Source: Gayadomonas joobiniege G7 (GTDB taxonomy: Bacteria > Pseudomonadota > Gammaproteobacteria > Enterobacterales > Alteromonadaceae). Taken from it: DNA of 64,000 bases. The DNA lies in contig NZ_AMRX01000001.1 in NCBI RefSeq assembly GCF_000300815.1, positions 124,001 to 188,000 on the forward strand, in the 5' to 3' direction. Positions 48,078-57,484 of the stretch are shown in pieces. The notes beneath the pieces are model-generated. The model was given only the letters and a program-made list of their open reading frames with translations, was not told the DNA's origin and ran no database searches. The first letter of the stretch is position 1. Every line of letters starts with the position of its first letter. The position numbers were made by a program, and so were the translations under genes.

Positions 48078-48571
48078 AAACGCAGTGATTTTTCGCCACG
48101 TGATAAGCCTGTGACCCCAGTTCGAGAGACTTCAATAATTTCAGCTTCGCTGCGGACTGCTTCAATAAAAGCGTCTAACTTACTGGTTGTGCCAACAATT
48201 TGAACGACATAAGTAGAAGTAGATACATCGACAATTTGCGCTCTGAAAATATCACTTAAGCCTTTTATTTCGGCTCGAGTGCTTAAGCTATCGACTTTAA
48301 TTTTAATCAGCATTAATTCACGCTCGATATGCTCCCCTTCAGTGATATCCTGAATTTTAAGCACATCGATAAGCTTATTTACTTGTTTGGTGATCTGTTC
48401 AATAACCTTATCATCACCTTCTGTGATCACTGTTAAGCGCGACAGAGTTTCATCATCCGTTGGTGCAACGGTCAAACTTTCGATATTGTAACCACGCTGC
48501 GAAAATAAACCGACAATGCGGGATAAAGCACCAGGCTCATTTTCTAATAATACAGACAAGATTCTTCTCAT
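48074..48571 (-). CDS. ilvH: Acetolactate synthase small (regulatory) subunit
   Basis: 165 aa. The N-terminal ACT domain (RRILSVLLENEPGALSRIVG, FSQRGYNIESLTVAPTDDE) binds valine and gives feedback control; the C-terminal half (EIIEVSRTGVTGLSRG) completes it. Together with IlvI it forms AHAS isozyme III. It starts at the last base of the ilvI stop codon, so the subunits are coupled. It converges with the phosphatase-kinase gene, overlapping by four bases. Confidence 0.97.
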   Translation of the reverse strand: MRRILSVLLENEPGALSRIVGLFSQRGYNIESLTVAPTDDETLSRLTVITEGDDKVIEQITKQVNKLIDVLKIQDITEGEHIERELMLIKIKVDSLSTRAEIKGLSDIFRAQIVDVSTSTYVVQIVGTTSKLDAFIEAVRSEAEIIEVSRTGVTGLSRGEKSLRF

Positions 48572-50289
48572 TAGGTACGCTCCGTCTTGCTTAGTAACAT
48601 TTCGTCCATTGCACCAAACTTAATTTGCATTGGGTATACATGCTCGTTTTGATCAACCAGGATGTCCATAAATACCACTCTGTCTTCCATCGCAAAACAT
48701 TTTTCCATCGCGGCATCGAGTTCAGCTGGGTCAGAAACTCTAATACCCACATGACCGTAAGCTTCCGCTAGTGCGACAAAATCAGGCAAAGATTCCATGT
48801 AAGAATGACTGTGGCGCCCTCCATAAATGAGATCCTGCCACTGTCTAACCATACCTAACGCCTGGTTATTTAGTGAAATCACTTTAACTGGGATGTTGTA
48901 TTGTAAACAAGTCGAAAGTTCTTGAATATTCATTTGAATGCTACCATCACCCGTAATACAAACAGCAATACTATCAGGTAGTGCAACTTTCGCGCCCATT
49001 GCCGCCGGTAAACCAAACCCCATAGTGCCTAAACCGCCAGAGTTAATCCAACGTCGAGGTTTGTCAAATGGATAATATAGGGCGGCAAACATTTGGTGTT
49101 GGCCGACATCAGAACAGACATAAGCTTCACCATTGGTGTGTTTGTATAAAGCCTCGACCACTTGCTGGGGTTTAATTGTTTGCGCTGATTTTTCATAGGC
49201 CAAACAATTTCTTTCTCGCCACGTATCGATTTGCATCCACCAATCCGATAAATTTTGTGGTTCAAAATTTTCACTCTTGCTATCAAGCAGCGACATCATG
49301 TCATTAACCACTTGCTCAACAGAGCCAACAATAGGCACATCCGCACTAATGGTTTTTGAAATTGAAGCCGGATCTATATCAACATGCAAGATGGTTGCAT
49401 TCGGGCAGAACTTTTTAACATTATTAGTCACCCTGTCATCAAATCTGGCACCCAGAGCTAAAATAACGTCGGCATGGTGCATGGTATTATTTGCTTCCAA
49501 AGTCCCATGCATGCCTAGCATACCTAAACATTGTTTGTGAGTTCCAGGGAATGCACCCAACCCCATTAAAGTATTGGTAACGGGTAAATTGAGTCGTTCA
49601 GCAAATGCCGTAATTAACTCACTACAATTAGCCGCTATGGCACCACCACCTAAATAAAGTACAGGTTGTTTCCCTGCTAACAATATTTGCAGGGCCTTTT
49701 TTATTTGCCCTCTATGCCCTTTTACATGAGGGTTATAGGAGCGCATCTGTACGGATTCAGGAAACACATACGGGTGTTGTTCTTTCGGGTTAACAATATC
49801 TTTTGGAATATCAACAACTACAGGGCCCGGTCGGCCAGTCGCGGCAATATGATAAGCTTTTGCAATAGTAGCCGGAATATCTTCGGCACGTTTTACCAAA
49901 AAGCTGTGTTTAACCACAGGTCGTGAGCAGCCCACCATATCGCACTCTTGGAACGCATCTTCACCTATTAAGCTTGTGGCGACCTGACCTGATAAAACAA
50001 CCATAGGAATCGAATCCATATAAGCCGTAGCGATTCCGGTAATAGTATTGGTTGCGCCCGGGCCTGACGTGACTAACACAGTACCAACTTTACCTGTTGC
50101 CCGCGCATAACCATCCGCCATATGAGCCGCAGCTTGCTCATGGCGCACTAAAATATGCTCTATACCTTCAGCTTCAAATAAAGCATCATAAATATCCAGA
50201 ACAGCACCGCCCGGATAACCAAAAATATGTTTTACACCCACCTGGGTAAGAGCCCGCACGACCATATCGGCACCAGACATCATTTCCAC
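48571..50289 (-). CDS. ilvI: Acetolactate synthase large (catalytic) subunit
   Basis: 572 aa. A thiamine-diphosphate enzyme making acetolactate or acetohydroxybutyrate for branched-chain amino acids. It has the catalytic Glu in [30 protein letters not shown], the FAD region, and the ThDP motif [18 protein letters not shown] with [13 protein letters not shown]. The end [12 protein letters not shown] matches E. coli IlvI. The start is a GTG at 50289 with AGGGG nine bases upstream, giving [11 protein letters not shown]. Confidence 0.97.
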   Translation of the reverse strand: MEMMSGADMVVRALTQVGVKHIFGYPGGAVLDIYDALFEAEGIEHILVRHEQAAAHMADGYARATGKVGTVLVTSGPGATNTITGIATAYMDSIPMVVLSGQVATSLIGEDAFQECDMVGCSRPVVKHSFLVKRAEDIPATIAKAYHIAATGRPGPVVVDIPKDIVNPKEQHPYVFPESVQMRSYNPHVKGHRGQIKKALQILLAGKQPVLYLGGGAIAANCSELITAFAERLNLPVTNTLMGLGAFPGTHKQCLGMLGMHGTLEANNTMHHADVILALGARFDDRVTNNVKKFCPNATILHVDIDPASISKTISADVPIVGSVEQVVNDMMSLLDSKSENFEPQNLSDWWMQIDTWRERNCLAYEKSAQTIKPQQVVEALYKHTNGEAYVCSDVGQHQMFAALYYPFDKPRRWINSGGLGTMGFGLPAAMGAKVALPDSIAVCITGDGSIQMNIQELSTCLQYNIPVKVISLNNQALGMVRQWQDLIYGGRHSHSYMESLPDFVALAEAYGHVGIRVSDPAELDAAMEKCFAMEDRVVFMDILVDQNEHVYPMQIKFGAMDEMLLSKTERT

Positions 50290-50402
50290 GATAGATTTCC
50301 CCTAAAATTTAAGTTTATCGGCAAGGATACCAATTTTAGAACAATATAAAAAATGGATTGTTTAATTATTCCTAAAAAATACTCGATAAACGCAAAAAAC
50401 TA

Positions 50403-50419
50403 AATGACTCCATGTCATT
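50403..50419. promoter_or_regulatory. Inverted repeat between ilvI and the EAL-GGDEF gene
   Basis: AATGAC-TCCAT-GTCATT is a perfect six-base inverted repeat in the AT-rich 189-base divergent gap. It may be an operator for ilvIH or the c-di-GMP gene; the binding protein is not evident. Confidence 0.3.
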
Positions 50420-50478
50420 AATCATTCACATTACAAATATAAAATAATTATTTTAAAGCTGTTGTTGGTGTATTTATT

Positions 50479-52281
50479 ATGTTTGATTCGAGTGTTTCAA
50501 TATTGTCTGTTGTTGATGTGATCCGCACCACACAAATAGAAACTCACTTTCAAGCAATTTATAACTTGTCCAATAATCAGATATTAGGCTATGAAGCCCT
50601 CACCCGTGGACCCGCACAGAGTTCGTTGCGCTCACCGATTGAGCTTTTTAACCAAGCACAATTATGTGGTTGTCTGAACGACTTAGAAGCTATCTGTGTA
50701 GAAAGTGCGTTAAAAAACTATGCAAGGTTAAAGTTAACACACAAACTTTTTATTAACCTAAGCCCAGAATTTTTAGTCACTCAACCTGATTGTTTAAACT
50801 TTTTTAAAAGCCTATTTAAGCGCTTCCAAATAGCGGGTGAAAAAATTGTCATTGAGATCACTGAGCAAAATCCAGCTGAACAATTGACTGATTTAACCCA
50901 TATTATAGCTCGTTTACGCACACTAGGTATTCAGTTTGCCATCGATGATTTAGGGGCTGGTTTTTCTGGCCTGATTCAATGGTCACAAATACGACCTGAT
51001 ATCATCAAAATTGATCGCCATTTTGCACGAGGGTGTGAGCAAGATAGTACAAAACAAACCTTCTTACGTGCCCTGTTAGAGCTTGCCAATAACACCCACG
51101 CACTTACCATAGTAGAGGGCATAGAAACAGAGCAAGAGCTCACTTGTATTCGTCGTTTAGGGATTCATTTTGCTCAAGGTTTCTTGTTGTGCAAACCGTG
51201 CGCCGAACCAAAACTTACCACACCTTTGGCCTTGCAATGTCAACCTGAGTTGCCCACACCCGCAGTATTTAATAATGAAACGGTCGTTCACTTGTTAGAA
51301 CCTGTTGAGGGCGCTCAATGGCAAACGACTACTGGACAGATATTGAAACGCTTTCGGGATGACAAAACCTTGTTCACAATTCCAATTCTAGAGCAAGACA
51401 AGGTCATTGGAATTATTACGCGAGAAGAGCTAATGGAGCGTTTTTCACTTCCTTTAAGTTTAGCTTTGTACGAGAACAAACCCATTAGTCAGATTATGCG
51501 CAGTAATTTTGTCGCGGTTGAACATAACTGTCCCATTGATAAACTCAGCCTTATTGTCACCGATGAAAGTCGACCTGAAGCCCGTATACCTATAGTCATT
51601 TTACAAAACAATTGCTATTTAGGTTTGGTATCTATCCGCTCGTTATTAAAACGAATGACGTTGGCTAAAATTGAACGCGCACAACATAGCAATCCATTAT
51701 CGAATTTACCTGGTAATGTACCAATAGAAAAAGAACTAGATGCGTTGTTGGCACGCCGTCAGAACTTTCACTTTGCATATATAGATTTAAATCACTTTAA
51801 AGCTTATAACGATCACTATGGTTATGCCAAAGGTGATCAAGTGATTTTAATGCTAGCTAACCTTTTACAAGATATTTGCCCAGCCAATAGCTGTTTTGTC
51901 GGTCATATTGGCGGTGATGATTTTGTAGTTATTTTTTATCAGAACAATTACGGTGAATTACTCAACCAAATCATGCAAAACTTTAATAAACGAATCGATG
52001 CATTTTTTAGCGAAGAAGATAAACAAAAACAAGGTTATTATGGTCACACAAGAAGTGGTGAAGAAGCATTTTACCCACTGATAAGCCTTGCTATCGGTGT
52101 CGTTTCTCCTGATATCCATTGTTGTCAATCACACCACCATGTTGCAGAGCTTGCCACTGATGCAAAAAAACAGGCTAAAAAAATGCAACCTGGCGAGATT
52201 TTCTTCTGCCGTCGAAAAATACCTACCAGCCTATTTGCTTACCCTGCTAAACAGCAAGATCCCCTGCAACTTCAAGGGTAG
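50479..52281 (+). CDS. EAL-CBS-GGDEF cyclic-di-GMP protein with GGDDF site
   Basis: 600 aa, no membrane segment. The EAL domain comes first (about 15-250) with the residues expected for an active phosphodiesterase: GYEALTRGP, LFINLSPEFL, VIEITEQNP, FAIDDLGAGFSGL, IIKIDRHFARG, IVEGIETEQEL and FAQGFLL. A CBS pair (about 265-395) may bind a nucleotide. The GGDEF domain (about 405-580) has FAYIDLNHFKAYNDHYG and HIGGDDFVVIF: the fourth signature residue is Asp instead of Glu, so cyclase activity is uncertain. It is divergent from ilvIH. Its last 35 bases overlap the convergent AMMECR1 gene. Confidence 0.92.
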   Translation: MFDSSVSILSVVDVIRTTQIETHFQAIYNLSNNQILGYEALTRGPAQSSLRSPIELFNQAQLCGCLNDLEAICVESALKNYARLKLTHKLFINLSPEFLVTQPDCLNFFKSLFKRFQIAGEKIVIEITEQNPAEQLTDLTHIIARLRTLGIQFAIDDLGAGFSGLIQWSQIRPDIIKIDRHFARGCEQDSTKQTFLRALLELANNTHALTIVEGIETEQELTCIRRLGIHFAQGFLLCKPCAEPKLTTPLALQCQPELPTPAVFNNETVVHLLEPVEGAQWQTTTGQILKRFRDDKTLFTIPILEQDKVIGIITREELMERFSLPLSLALYENKPISQIMRSNFVAVEHNCPIDKLSLIVTDESRPEARIPIVILQNNCYLGLVSIRSLLKRMTLAKIERAQHSNPLSNLPGNVPIEKELDALLARRQNFHFAYIDLNHFKAYNDHYGYAKGDQVILMLANLLQDICPANSCFVGHIGGDDFVVIFYQNNYGELLNQIMQNFNKRIDAFFSEEDKQKQGYYGHTRSGEEAFYPLISLAIGVVSPDIHCCQSHHHVAELATDAKKQAKKMQPGEIFFCRRKIPTSLFAYPAKQQDPLQLQG

Positions 52282-52831
52282 TGAAAGTAAATGCTTTCAT
52301 CGCTGATGTCCAACCGTGTTCAGGCCAGTTGGCTTTCTCTTTAAGCGCGGCCAAAAAATCACTCGAATTTTTATAAAACTGCCATTGGCATGGCAAAAAA
52401 CTAGCCTGCAATTGGCCGTAACGAATATTTAAACCGGGTTTGTGCTGTTGCAAATAGGCGACTAATTCGTCCTCACTGTTGACACAGATTGCTTTTAATG
52501 GAGACAGGATAGCAACCTTATAAGAGAGGTGGGCACGCTCATCAACTTTAATCGCATCAAATCTAGGATCTTTAAAAGCCGCCGAGTAGGCTGTATCAGC
52601 AAGATGATAGTCGAGTCGATAGCCGGCAACAGCTGAACCATAACAGCCACGTAAAGTACCTTGATTGAGCAGCCAAATATAACAAGCATAAGCGTTTTGT
52701 AATTCGGTGTTGTTGGTTAGCTGATAATCAGGGATCCGTTGGCCATTATGGTCAAGGGCATAGTTAAGGGTATCGGAGACAATTCCCCGTATGGCTTGCT
52801 CAACGGCAAAGCTGTTTAGTCTCTCTAACAT
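52247..52831 (-). CDS. AMMECR1-domain protein (AmmeMemoRadiSam system protein A type)
   Basis: 194 aa. The family hallmark is GTLRGCYGSAV (LRGC motif) near residue 58, with preceding helices and a C-terminal FLPCQWQFY and NWPEHGW segment as in bacterial AMMECR1 proteins. In other genomes the protein is encoded with a Memo-like protein and a radical SAM enzyme; neither partner is here. The cysteine of LRGC is thought to be functional, but no reaction is established. The coding end overlaps the EAL-GGDEF gene by 35 bases, tail to tail. Confidence 0.88.
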   Translation of the reverse strand: MLERLNSFAVEQAIRGIVSDTLNYALDHNGQRIPDYQLTNNTELQNAYACYIWLLNQGTLRGCYGSAVAGYRLDYHLADTAYSAAFKDPRFDAIKVDERAHLSYKVAILSPLKAICVNSEDELVAYLQQHKPGLNIRYGQLQASFLPCQWQFYKNSSDFLAALKEKANWPEHGWTSAMKAFTFTTLEVAGDLAV

Positions 52832-52938
52832 AAGATGCTGTAACCCTAGTTTGACGGAGCAAATATCAACCTAACATATTCTGGCAACTAAGCAAAGGCT
52901 GAGATTTTAACTTACCCAGCCAAATTTTTTTATTTGTT

Positions 52939-53322
52939 TTAATCATCACTCCCTATACTGGTGGCGAGCTCTGTATCGTCGTCAACTTCAATAGCATCGT
53001 CTTCGTCACTCGTATAGGTTGCTTTTTTATTACCGTACAAACTACCGAGTTTTGGTCGATTGAGCCGAGATTGATATTTTAACCAAGCTTTTTCAGGAAC
53101 GGTTTGAGGTTCCACACGCCCCTGCATCACAGCAATAATACGGTCATCCTCTTCATCTGAAGGCTCTATTTCGCCCTTGTATAGAGCATTAAACAAGTTG
53201 CCGTAGGCAGACAAAGCTTCCGATTCTCGGATTGAAAAATCGCCCGAGCGGCGAAATCCATAAGGATAATTTTTAGGGTCGTCATAAATACGCGCTAACA
53301 ATTGTTGTTTTGTTTTAGACAT
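52939..53322 (-). CDS. maoP: Macrodomain Ori organisation protein MaoP (DUF413)
   Basis: 127 aa from the ATG at 53322, with GAGAGG six bases upstream; a ten-residue longer frame has no such site. PYGFRRSGDFSIRESEALSA, LYKGEIEPSDEEDD and EKAWLKYQSRLNRPKL follow E. coli MaoP (YifE) closely. In E. coli MaoP acts with the maoS site to shape the Ori macrodomain. The C-terminal 35 residues are very acidic and end SDD. It appears to be a single-gene transcript. Confidence 0.9.
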   Translation of the reverse strand: MSKTKQQLLARIYDDPKNYPYGFRRSGDFSIRESEALSAYGNLFNALYKGEIEPSDEEDDRIIAVMQGRVEPQTVPEKAWLKYQSRLNRPKLGSLYGNKKATYTSDEDDAIEVDDDTELATSIGSDD

Positions 53323-53437
53323 TTTTAACCTCTCAACAGACAATAGTATCAAAACGCTTCAGGGGATCCTGAATATACGATCTGACTTTTAACCCTAAAC
53401 TTGGACTCTGTCAAAATAAAACTGTATGAATTTTTAT

Positions 53438-53785
53438 TTACCGTATTAAATCGAGCAAATAATCCGGGTTAAAAGGTTTATTAATACATTCATCCACACC
53501 CGCTTCGAACGCAGCTTGCTGAACCGCTTTGCTATTAAAAAAGCTAATGCAGATTATCTTTGGTCGAGTGGTTTGAGTTTGCACGATTGAATCAACAAAC
53601 GATTCAACGGGCATTTCTACCGCATGGAGATCAAAAATAATAACGCTAAACGAGTTTTCTGCCGCATACGATAATGCAGATCCAGCCGTTTGATGCAAAA
53701 CAAAATCGACTTTATGTTCGTTAAATAAGGTTTGATACAAATCCGACATAAGCGGATCCGGCTCAACAATTAATAAATTTTGCAT
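53438..53785 (-). CDS. Single-domain response regulator coupled to the SCO gene
   Basis: 115 aa, a lone receiver with no output domain. The acidic pocket (VEPDP), phospho-acceptor Asp in VIIFDLHAVEMP, Ser in ICISFFNS and Lys in CINKPFNPDYL are intact, so it can probably be phosphorylated. Its ATG overlaps the SCO stop (TAATG), so it is translationally coupled to the end of the cytochrome oxidase assembly operon. No histidine kinase gene is adjacent. Confidence 0.88.
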   Translation of the reverse strand: MQNLLIVEPDPLMSDLYQTLFNEHKVDFVLHQTAGSALSYAAENSFSVIIFDLHAVEMPVESFVDSIVQTQTTRPKIICISFFNSKAVQQAAFEAGVDECINKPFNPDYLLDLIR

Positions 53786-54381
53786 TACAAAGTATTCTTT
53801 AAATATTTCACAACCGCGGGCAATTGACTTAAATCGACACTGGGCGGGACACCGCCTGCATCAGGTTTTAGCATGGCTCTGATCCGTCCATCCGGTCCAA
53901 TTATCACCAAACTGGCCGAATGATTGATTAAATAATCATCACCTTCACCATGCATGGCATACACTAACCCTAAATTTCTAGTAAATGGCAATAAATCTTT
54001 GTGAGGCGCACGCAAGGCAACAAATTCAGGATTAAAAAACTCTATGTAAGCTTTCAGCCGTGCTGGGGTATCTCTGCTCGGATCTGCGGTCAACAAAAGC
54101 ACCTGAACCTTTTCGTCGATTTTTTTAAGCTCTGGGTAAACCCGGTTTAAATCAGTTAAGGTCGTTGGACAAATGTCGGGACAAAAAGTAAAGCCCAGAA
54201 ATAAGATACTCCAATGTCCTTTTAATGATTGATTGTCGAAAGTATTTTCATGATGATCCATCACGGTAAACGCTTGTAATGTTTTACCTTCCGGATAAAC
54301 AAGAAGATTATCAAAACTCGTTTTATTCGGCTGACAGCCGACAAGGACAAACAAACAGATACCAATTAAAAGTCTTTTCAT
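53785..54381 (-). CDS. SCO1/SenC copper chaperone lipoprotein
   Basis: 198 aa from the ATG at 54381, chosen because it gives a lipoprotein signal (MKRLLIGICLFVLVGC) and its ATGA overlaps the cyoE stop. The copper site is complete: FCPDICPTTLTDL (CX3C) and a distal His in INHSASLVIIGPDG. SCO proteins deliver copper to, or reduce, the CuA centre of cytochrome oxidase subunit II, encoded in this operon. It is probably anchored to a membrane and faces the periplasm. Confidence 0.93.
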   Translation of the reverse strand: MKRLLIGICLFVLVGCQPNKTSFDNLLVYPEGKTLQAFTVMDHHENTFDNQSLKGHWSILFLGFTFCPDICPTTLTDLNRVYPELKKIDEKVQVLLLTADPSRDTPARLKAYIEFFNPEFVALRAPHKDLLPFTRNLGLVYAMHGEGDDYLINHSASLVIIGPDGRIRAMLKPDAGGVPPSVDLSQLPAVVKYLKNTL

Positions 54382-55280
54382 AACATGAAATGGTCCAACA
54401 ACATAACAACAAATACCCATAATAAATGCCAAACAGAAAATTTAAACATTTTATACGCCAATAATGGCCTATCAAACCATTTAAGGCGAACTGCGTAAAT
54501 AATAAAATAGAGATTCAAAAAACCGACCATAACAGCATAAAACGATGAAAATAATCCATTTAACCAAGGTAATAAAGACACCAAAAGCAATAAAACGGTA
54601 TAAGATAAAATCATAGTTTTAGTAAATTCAATGCCGTGGGTCACTGGTAACATAGGAACATTCGCATTTTTATATTCGTTTTTGCGGTGAATCGCTAACG
54701 CCCAAAAATGTGGTGGTGTCCAAGTAAAAATAATTAAAACTAATAATAAAGCATTAGGTGCCACTTCGCCTGTAACCGAGGTCCATCCTAGGAGAGGCGG
54801 CATTGCGCCCGCCAAGCCACCAATGACAATATTTTGTGGGGTATACCGCTTTAAAAATACCGTATATACCAGGGCATAACCCAATAACGATGCAAAGGTT
54901 AACCAAGCGGTAAGTGGGTTTACAAAATAATAAAGTAAGGCAAATCCCAACAATGCCAGCATACTAGCAAAAGTCACCGCTTGGCCTTGTTCCACCCGGC
55001 CTTTAGCCACAGGTCGCATATAGGTTCTAGCCATTTTCTGGTCAATGTTTCGATCTAAAACGTGATTAAAACAAGCCGCTGAACCAGACAATAAAGCAAT
55101 ACCGGTAAAAGCCCAAAATATGAGTTGCCAATCTGGCAACCTGGTTTGCGCCACTAGCATGCCGACTAAAGCTGTTAACAGGATTAGCGCAACAACTTTA
55201 GGTTTGGTCAGCTCAAAATAATCTCGCCAATGTAACTGAGCCGTTTTATAACTGGGTAAAAGAGGTATTCTAAAACTCAT
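54378..55280 (-). CDS. cyoE: Heme O synthase (protoheme IX farnesyltransferase)
   Basis: 300 aa with about eight to nine membrane helices. It adds a farnesyl group to heme b to give heme O, the precursor of heme A. The UbiA-type motifs are NHVLDRNIDQKMARTYMRP and the second Asp-containing loop (HFWALAIHRKNEYKNANVPM). Also called ctaB. It overlaps ctaA by four bases and the SCO gene by four. Confidence 0.96.
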   Translation of the reverse strand: MSFRIPLLPSYKTAQLHWRDYFELTKPKVVALILLTALVGMLVAQTRLPDWQLIFWAFTGIALLSGSAACFNHVLDRNIDQKMARTYMRPVAKGRVEQGQAVTFASMLALLGFALLYYFVNPLTAWLTFASLLGYALVYTVFLKRYTPQNIVIGGLAGAMPPLLGWTSVTGEVAPNALLLVLIIFTWTPPHFWALAIHRKNEYKNANVPMLPVTHGIEFTKTMILSYTVLLLLVSLLPWLNGLFSSFYAVMVGFLNLYFIIYAVRLKWFDRPLLAYKMFKFSVWHLLWVFVVMLLDHFML

Positions 55281-56281
55281 ACTGTCTGCCTCCGGTAGTA
55301 TAAACTCAGCACTAATGTGGCGAGCAATAACAAAGCGACTGCGTTATGTAACACAGCTACCGCTAATGGTAATGCCAACACAACATTGGCAATGCCTAAC
55401 GATACTTGAATGGCCAATAGCCCCATCCCAACCTGCGCGATTAAACGTAAAAGTTGTGGTTTATGCGGCAATGCTAGGCGACCAAACCACAAGAGTAAAA
55501 AAATAAAAGTTAATACAGCGCCAAAGCGATGGAAAATATGTATGGTTGCACGTGCCTCATAAGATAACACGCCATACTGATAACTCTGAGCTTCTGGCGG
55601 TAACGAAAAGGCCTCTGATATCTGTAAATTATCCTTCCAGTTGCCTTCACAAATCGGCAATTGAGTGCAAGCGGTCGCGGCGTAGTTGGCCGCAGTCCAA
55701 CCGCCCAGCGCAATCTGAACCACTAGCAGCACCAGAGCTAACCAAGCAAACGACGGCAATGTTTTTTTAACCGCTGAATTCAAATGCGGTTGTTGCTCAG
55801 CCGGTTTGACTAAACGCCGCTCAAGCAGCAGTAGTAAAATCACTATGCTAAAGCCTCCTAATAAATGGCCCATCACGACGAGTGGCATCAACATAAGCGT
55901 CACTGTCCACATCCCTAACAAAGCTTGGAAAACAACCAGTGCAAATAACAATAGCGTATGTCGCAAAATCTTTAGGTTAAATTGATTTTTTTGCTGTGAT
56001 TGCCGTCGCCACGCAAGCGTTAATAAAGCAGTAATAAACATACCTAATGCGCCGGCGAAATACCTGTGGATCATTTCATTCCATGCTTTATCCACTTCTA
56101 TCGGCTGCTCTGGAAAACGAGCTTGGGCGGTTGCAATCTGAGTGTCGTGCGGAACTTTTAAATGACCATAACAGCCCGGCCAATCAGGGCAACCCAAACC
56201 AGCTTCAGTTAAACGAGTATAAGCCCCTAAGATCACAACAGCCAAAGACAACAGCAAAGCTAACCTTGTTAATTTAAGCAT
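55277..56281 (-). CDS. ctaA: Heme A synthase (COX15/CtaA)
   Basis: 334 aa, about eight membrane helices. It converts heme O to heme A for the aa3 oxidase. Conserved parts: GAYTRLTEAGLGCPDWPGC, NEMIHRYFAGALG, GWTAANYAATACTQLPICEG and IHIFHRFGA with heme-ligand histidines. The paired-cysteine loop (CTQLPIC) is typical. It overlaps cyoE and touches the upstream thioredoxin-like gene by one base. Confidence 0.95.
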   Translation of the reverse strand: MLKLTRLALLLSLAVVILGAYTRLTEAGLGCPDWPGCYGHLKVPHDTQIATAQARFPEQPIEVDKAWNEMIHRYFAGALGMFITALLTLAWRRQSQQKNQFNLKILRHTLLLFALVVFQALLGMWTVTLMLMPLVVMGHLLGGFSIVILLLLLERRLVKPAEQQPHLNSAVKKTLPSFAWLALVLLVVQIALGGWTAANYAATACTQLPICEGNWKDNLQISEAFSLPPEAQSYQYGVLSYEARATIHIFHRFGAVLTFIFLLLWFGRLALPHKPQLLRLIAQVGMGLLAIQVSLGIANVVLALPLAVAVLHNAVALLLLATLVLSLYYRRQTV

Positions 56282-56787
56282 TAACCCACCTTTGATAGTT
56301 TTAACAAGCGTCGTAAATCGGACAATACTTGTTTAGCCGTTGAAATAACCTCTTTTTGATCGCTTGGTACCGGGTATTTCAGCATCACAAACCCTAAAGG
56401 ATCACTGATATACAAATAGTCCTGCATGAGCTTACGGCCAAAAGTTTTTAGTTCAACAACCTCAGTTTGTGTTGGGATATTTTGATTCGTTAGCAAGGTT
56501 AAACGTGCTTGTTCACGCCCTAGTGCCACTTTAACTTGCTGCATTAAATAGGCAGCCTGTTGGCAATGGCTGCAATGTTTATCGCTGGCATAAATCAGCA
56601 GCCAACTTTGTTTTAAAGGCGCGGGCCATTGACTACGATCTAATTCTAAAACGGGTTGTAATAAGGTTCCTTGATTGGTTTTAGCACTATTGAACCAACC
56701 AGCTTGTTTAGCAATGATCGCCATAATAAAAGGCACTAAAAAACAAGCAACTAGCGCAATCATTGACATTTTTTGTTTAGCCAGCAT
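56281..56787 (-). CDS. Membrane-anchored CXXC protein of the oxidase operon
   Basis: 168 aa from the ATG at 56787, which has GGGG just upstream and overlaps the SURF1 stop by 11 bases. One membrane helix (about 7-27) is followed by a periplasmic domain with DKHCSHCQQAAYL, a CXXC motif in a thioredoxin-like setting. Conserved hypothetical proteins of this kind occupy this place in alteromonad cox operons. A role in reducing or loading a cofactor of the oxidase is likely but unproven. Confidence 0.7.
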   Translation of the reverse strand: MLAKQKMSMIALVACFLVPFIMAIIAKQAGWFNSAKTNQGTLLQPVLELDRSQWPAPLKQSWLLIYASDKHCSHCQQAAYLMQQVKVALGREQARLTLLTNQNIPTQTEVVELKTFGRKLMQDYLYISDPLGFVMLKYPVPSDQKEVISTAKQVLSDLRRLLKLSKVG

Positions 56788-57484
56788 GTTTACCCCGCGT
56801 GTTGACAGCCCAAAGACTAACAATTAACCAAGCACAAGCAATTAAGATCCATTGCAGTGCATATGCAAAATGACGATCAGGCGTCATTTGATTCACTTGA
56901 TATTTTCTATTTTGCAGCCCTGTGTCCGCTTTATCTGGATAAAAAACAAAGTTAGATAATGGCTTATTTTGATGTTTTTGCACTAGCGCTATATCTGGCT
57001 CACCAATAAGTGTCCAACCCTGGCGCTGCTCAACGAGCGCGCGAATAAAAGGGTTATCCGCAGGTTTAGTGAGCACACCTGTAACCTCCCAGCTGCGTGC
57101 TTCTTCTGCAATAAAACCCTCTGGCAAACGATGTTGATTTAATGGCAACCAACCTAATCGAACCAAAATATTTTGTTGTGGCTGACCAACTTGTGCTATT
57201 TGCCAAACATCTACGCCAAGCCTTTGTTGATTTAGCATATTGTCTTGTAACCAAACTGAACTTTGCGACCGTTTTGCAAGCTTCAACGTCAAACGCACAT
57301 GGGCAAGCTCTGCACCAGTCGCGGACAACTTTGCTAAATCATTCGTATGACTCACATTAGCTATGGTTTGGGCTCTTTGTGCTTTATCTAGACCTCTAAA
57401 CAATTGCCAACTTGCCAGACTAAAAAATAATCCAGTGATTACTATAATAAATACCAATGTCCAAATTCGACCTTTTATCTGCAT
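56777..57484 (-). CDS. SURF1 family cytochrome oxidase assembly protein
   Basis: 235 aa. Two membrane helices near the ends (about 8-26 and 208-226) enclose a periplasmic domain, the standard SURF1 plan. SLASWQLFRGLDKAQ follows the first helix, GVDVWQIAQV and LVRLGWLPLNQH lie in the middle, and HFAYALQWILIACAW is the C-terminal helix. SURF1 helps insert heme A into subunit I. It starts at the base after the subunit III stop. Confidence 0.93.
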   Translation of the reverse strand: MQIKGRIWTLVFIIVITGLFFSLASWQLFRGLDKAQRAQTIANVSHTNDLAKLSATGAELAHVRLTLKLAKRSQSSVWLQDNMLNQQRLGVDVWQIAQVGQPQQNILVRLGWLPLNQHRLPEGFIAEEARSWEVTGVLTKPADNPFIRALVEQRQGWTLIGEPDIALVQKHQNKPLSNFVFYPDKADTGLQNRKYQVNQMTPDRHFAYALQWILIACAWLIVSLWAVNTRGKHAG

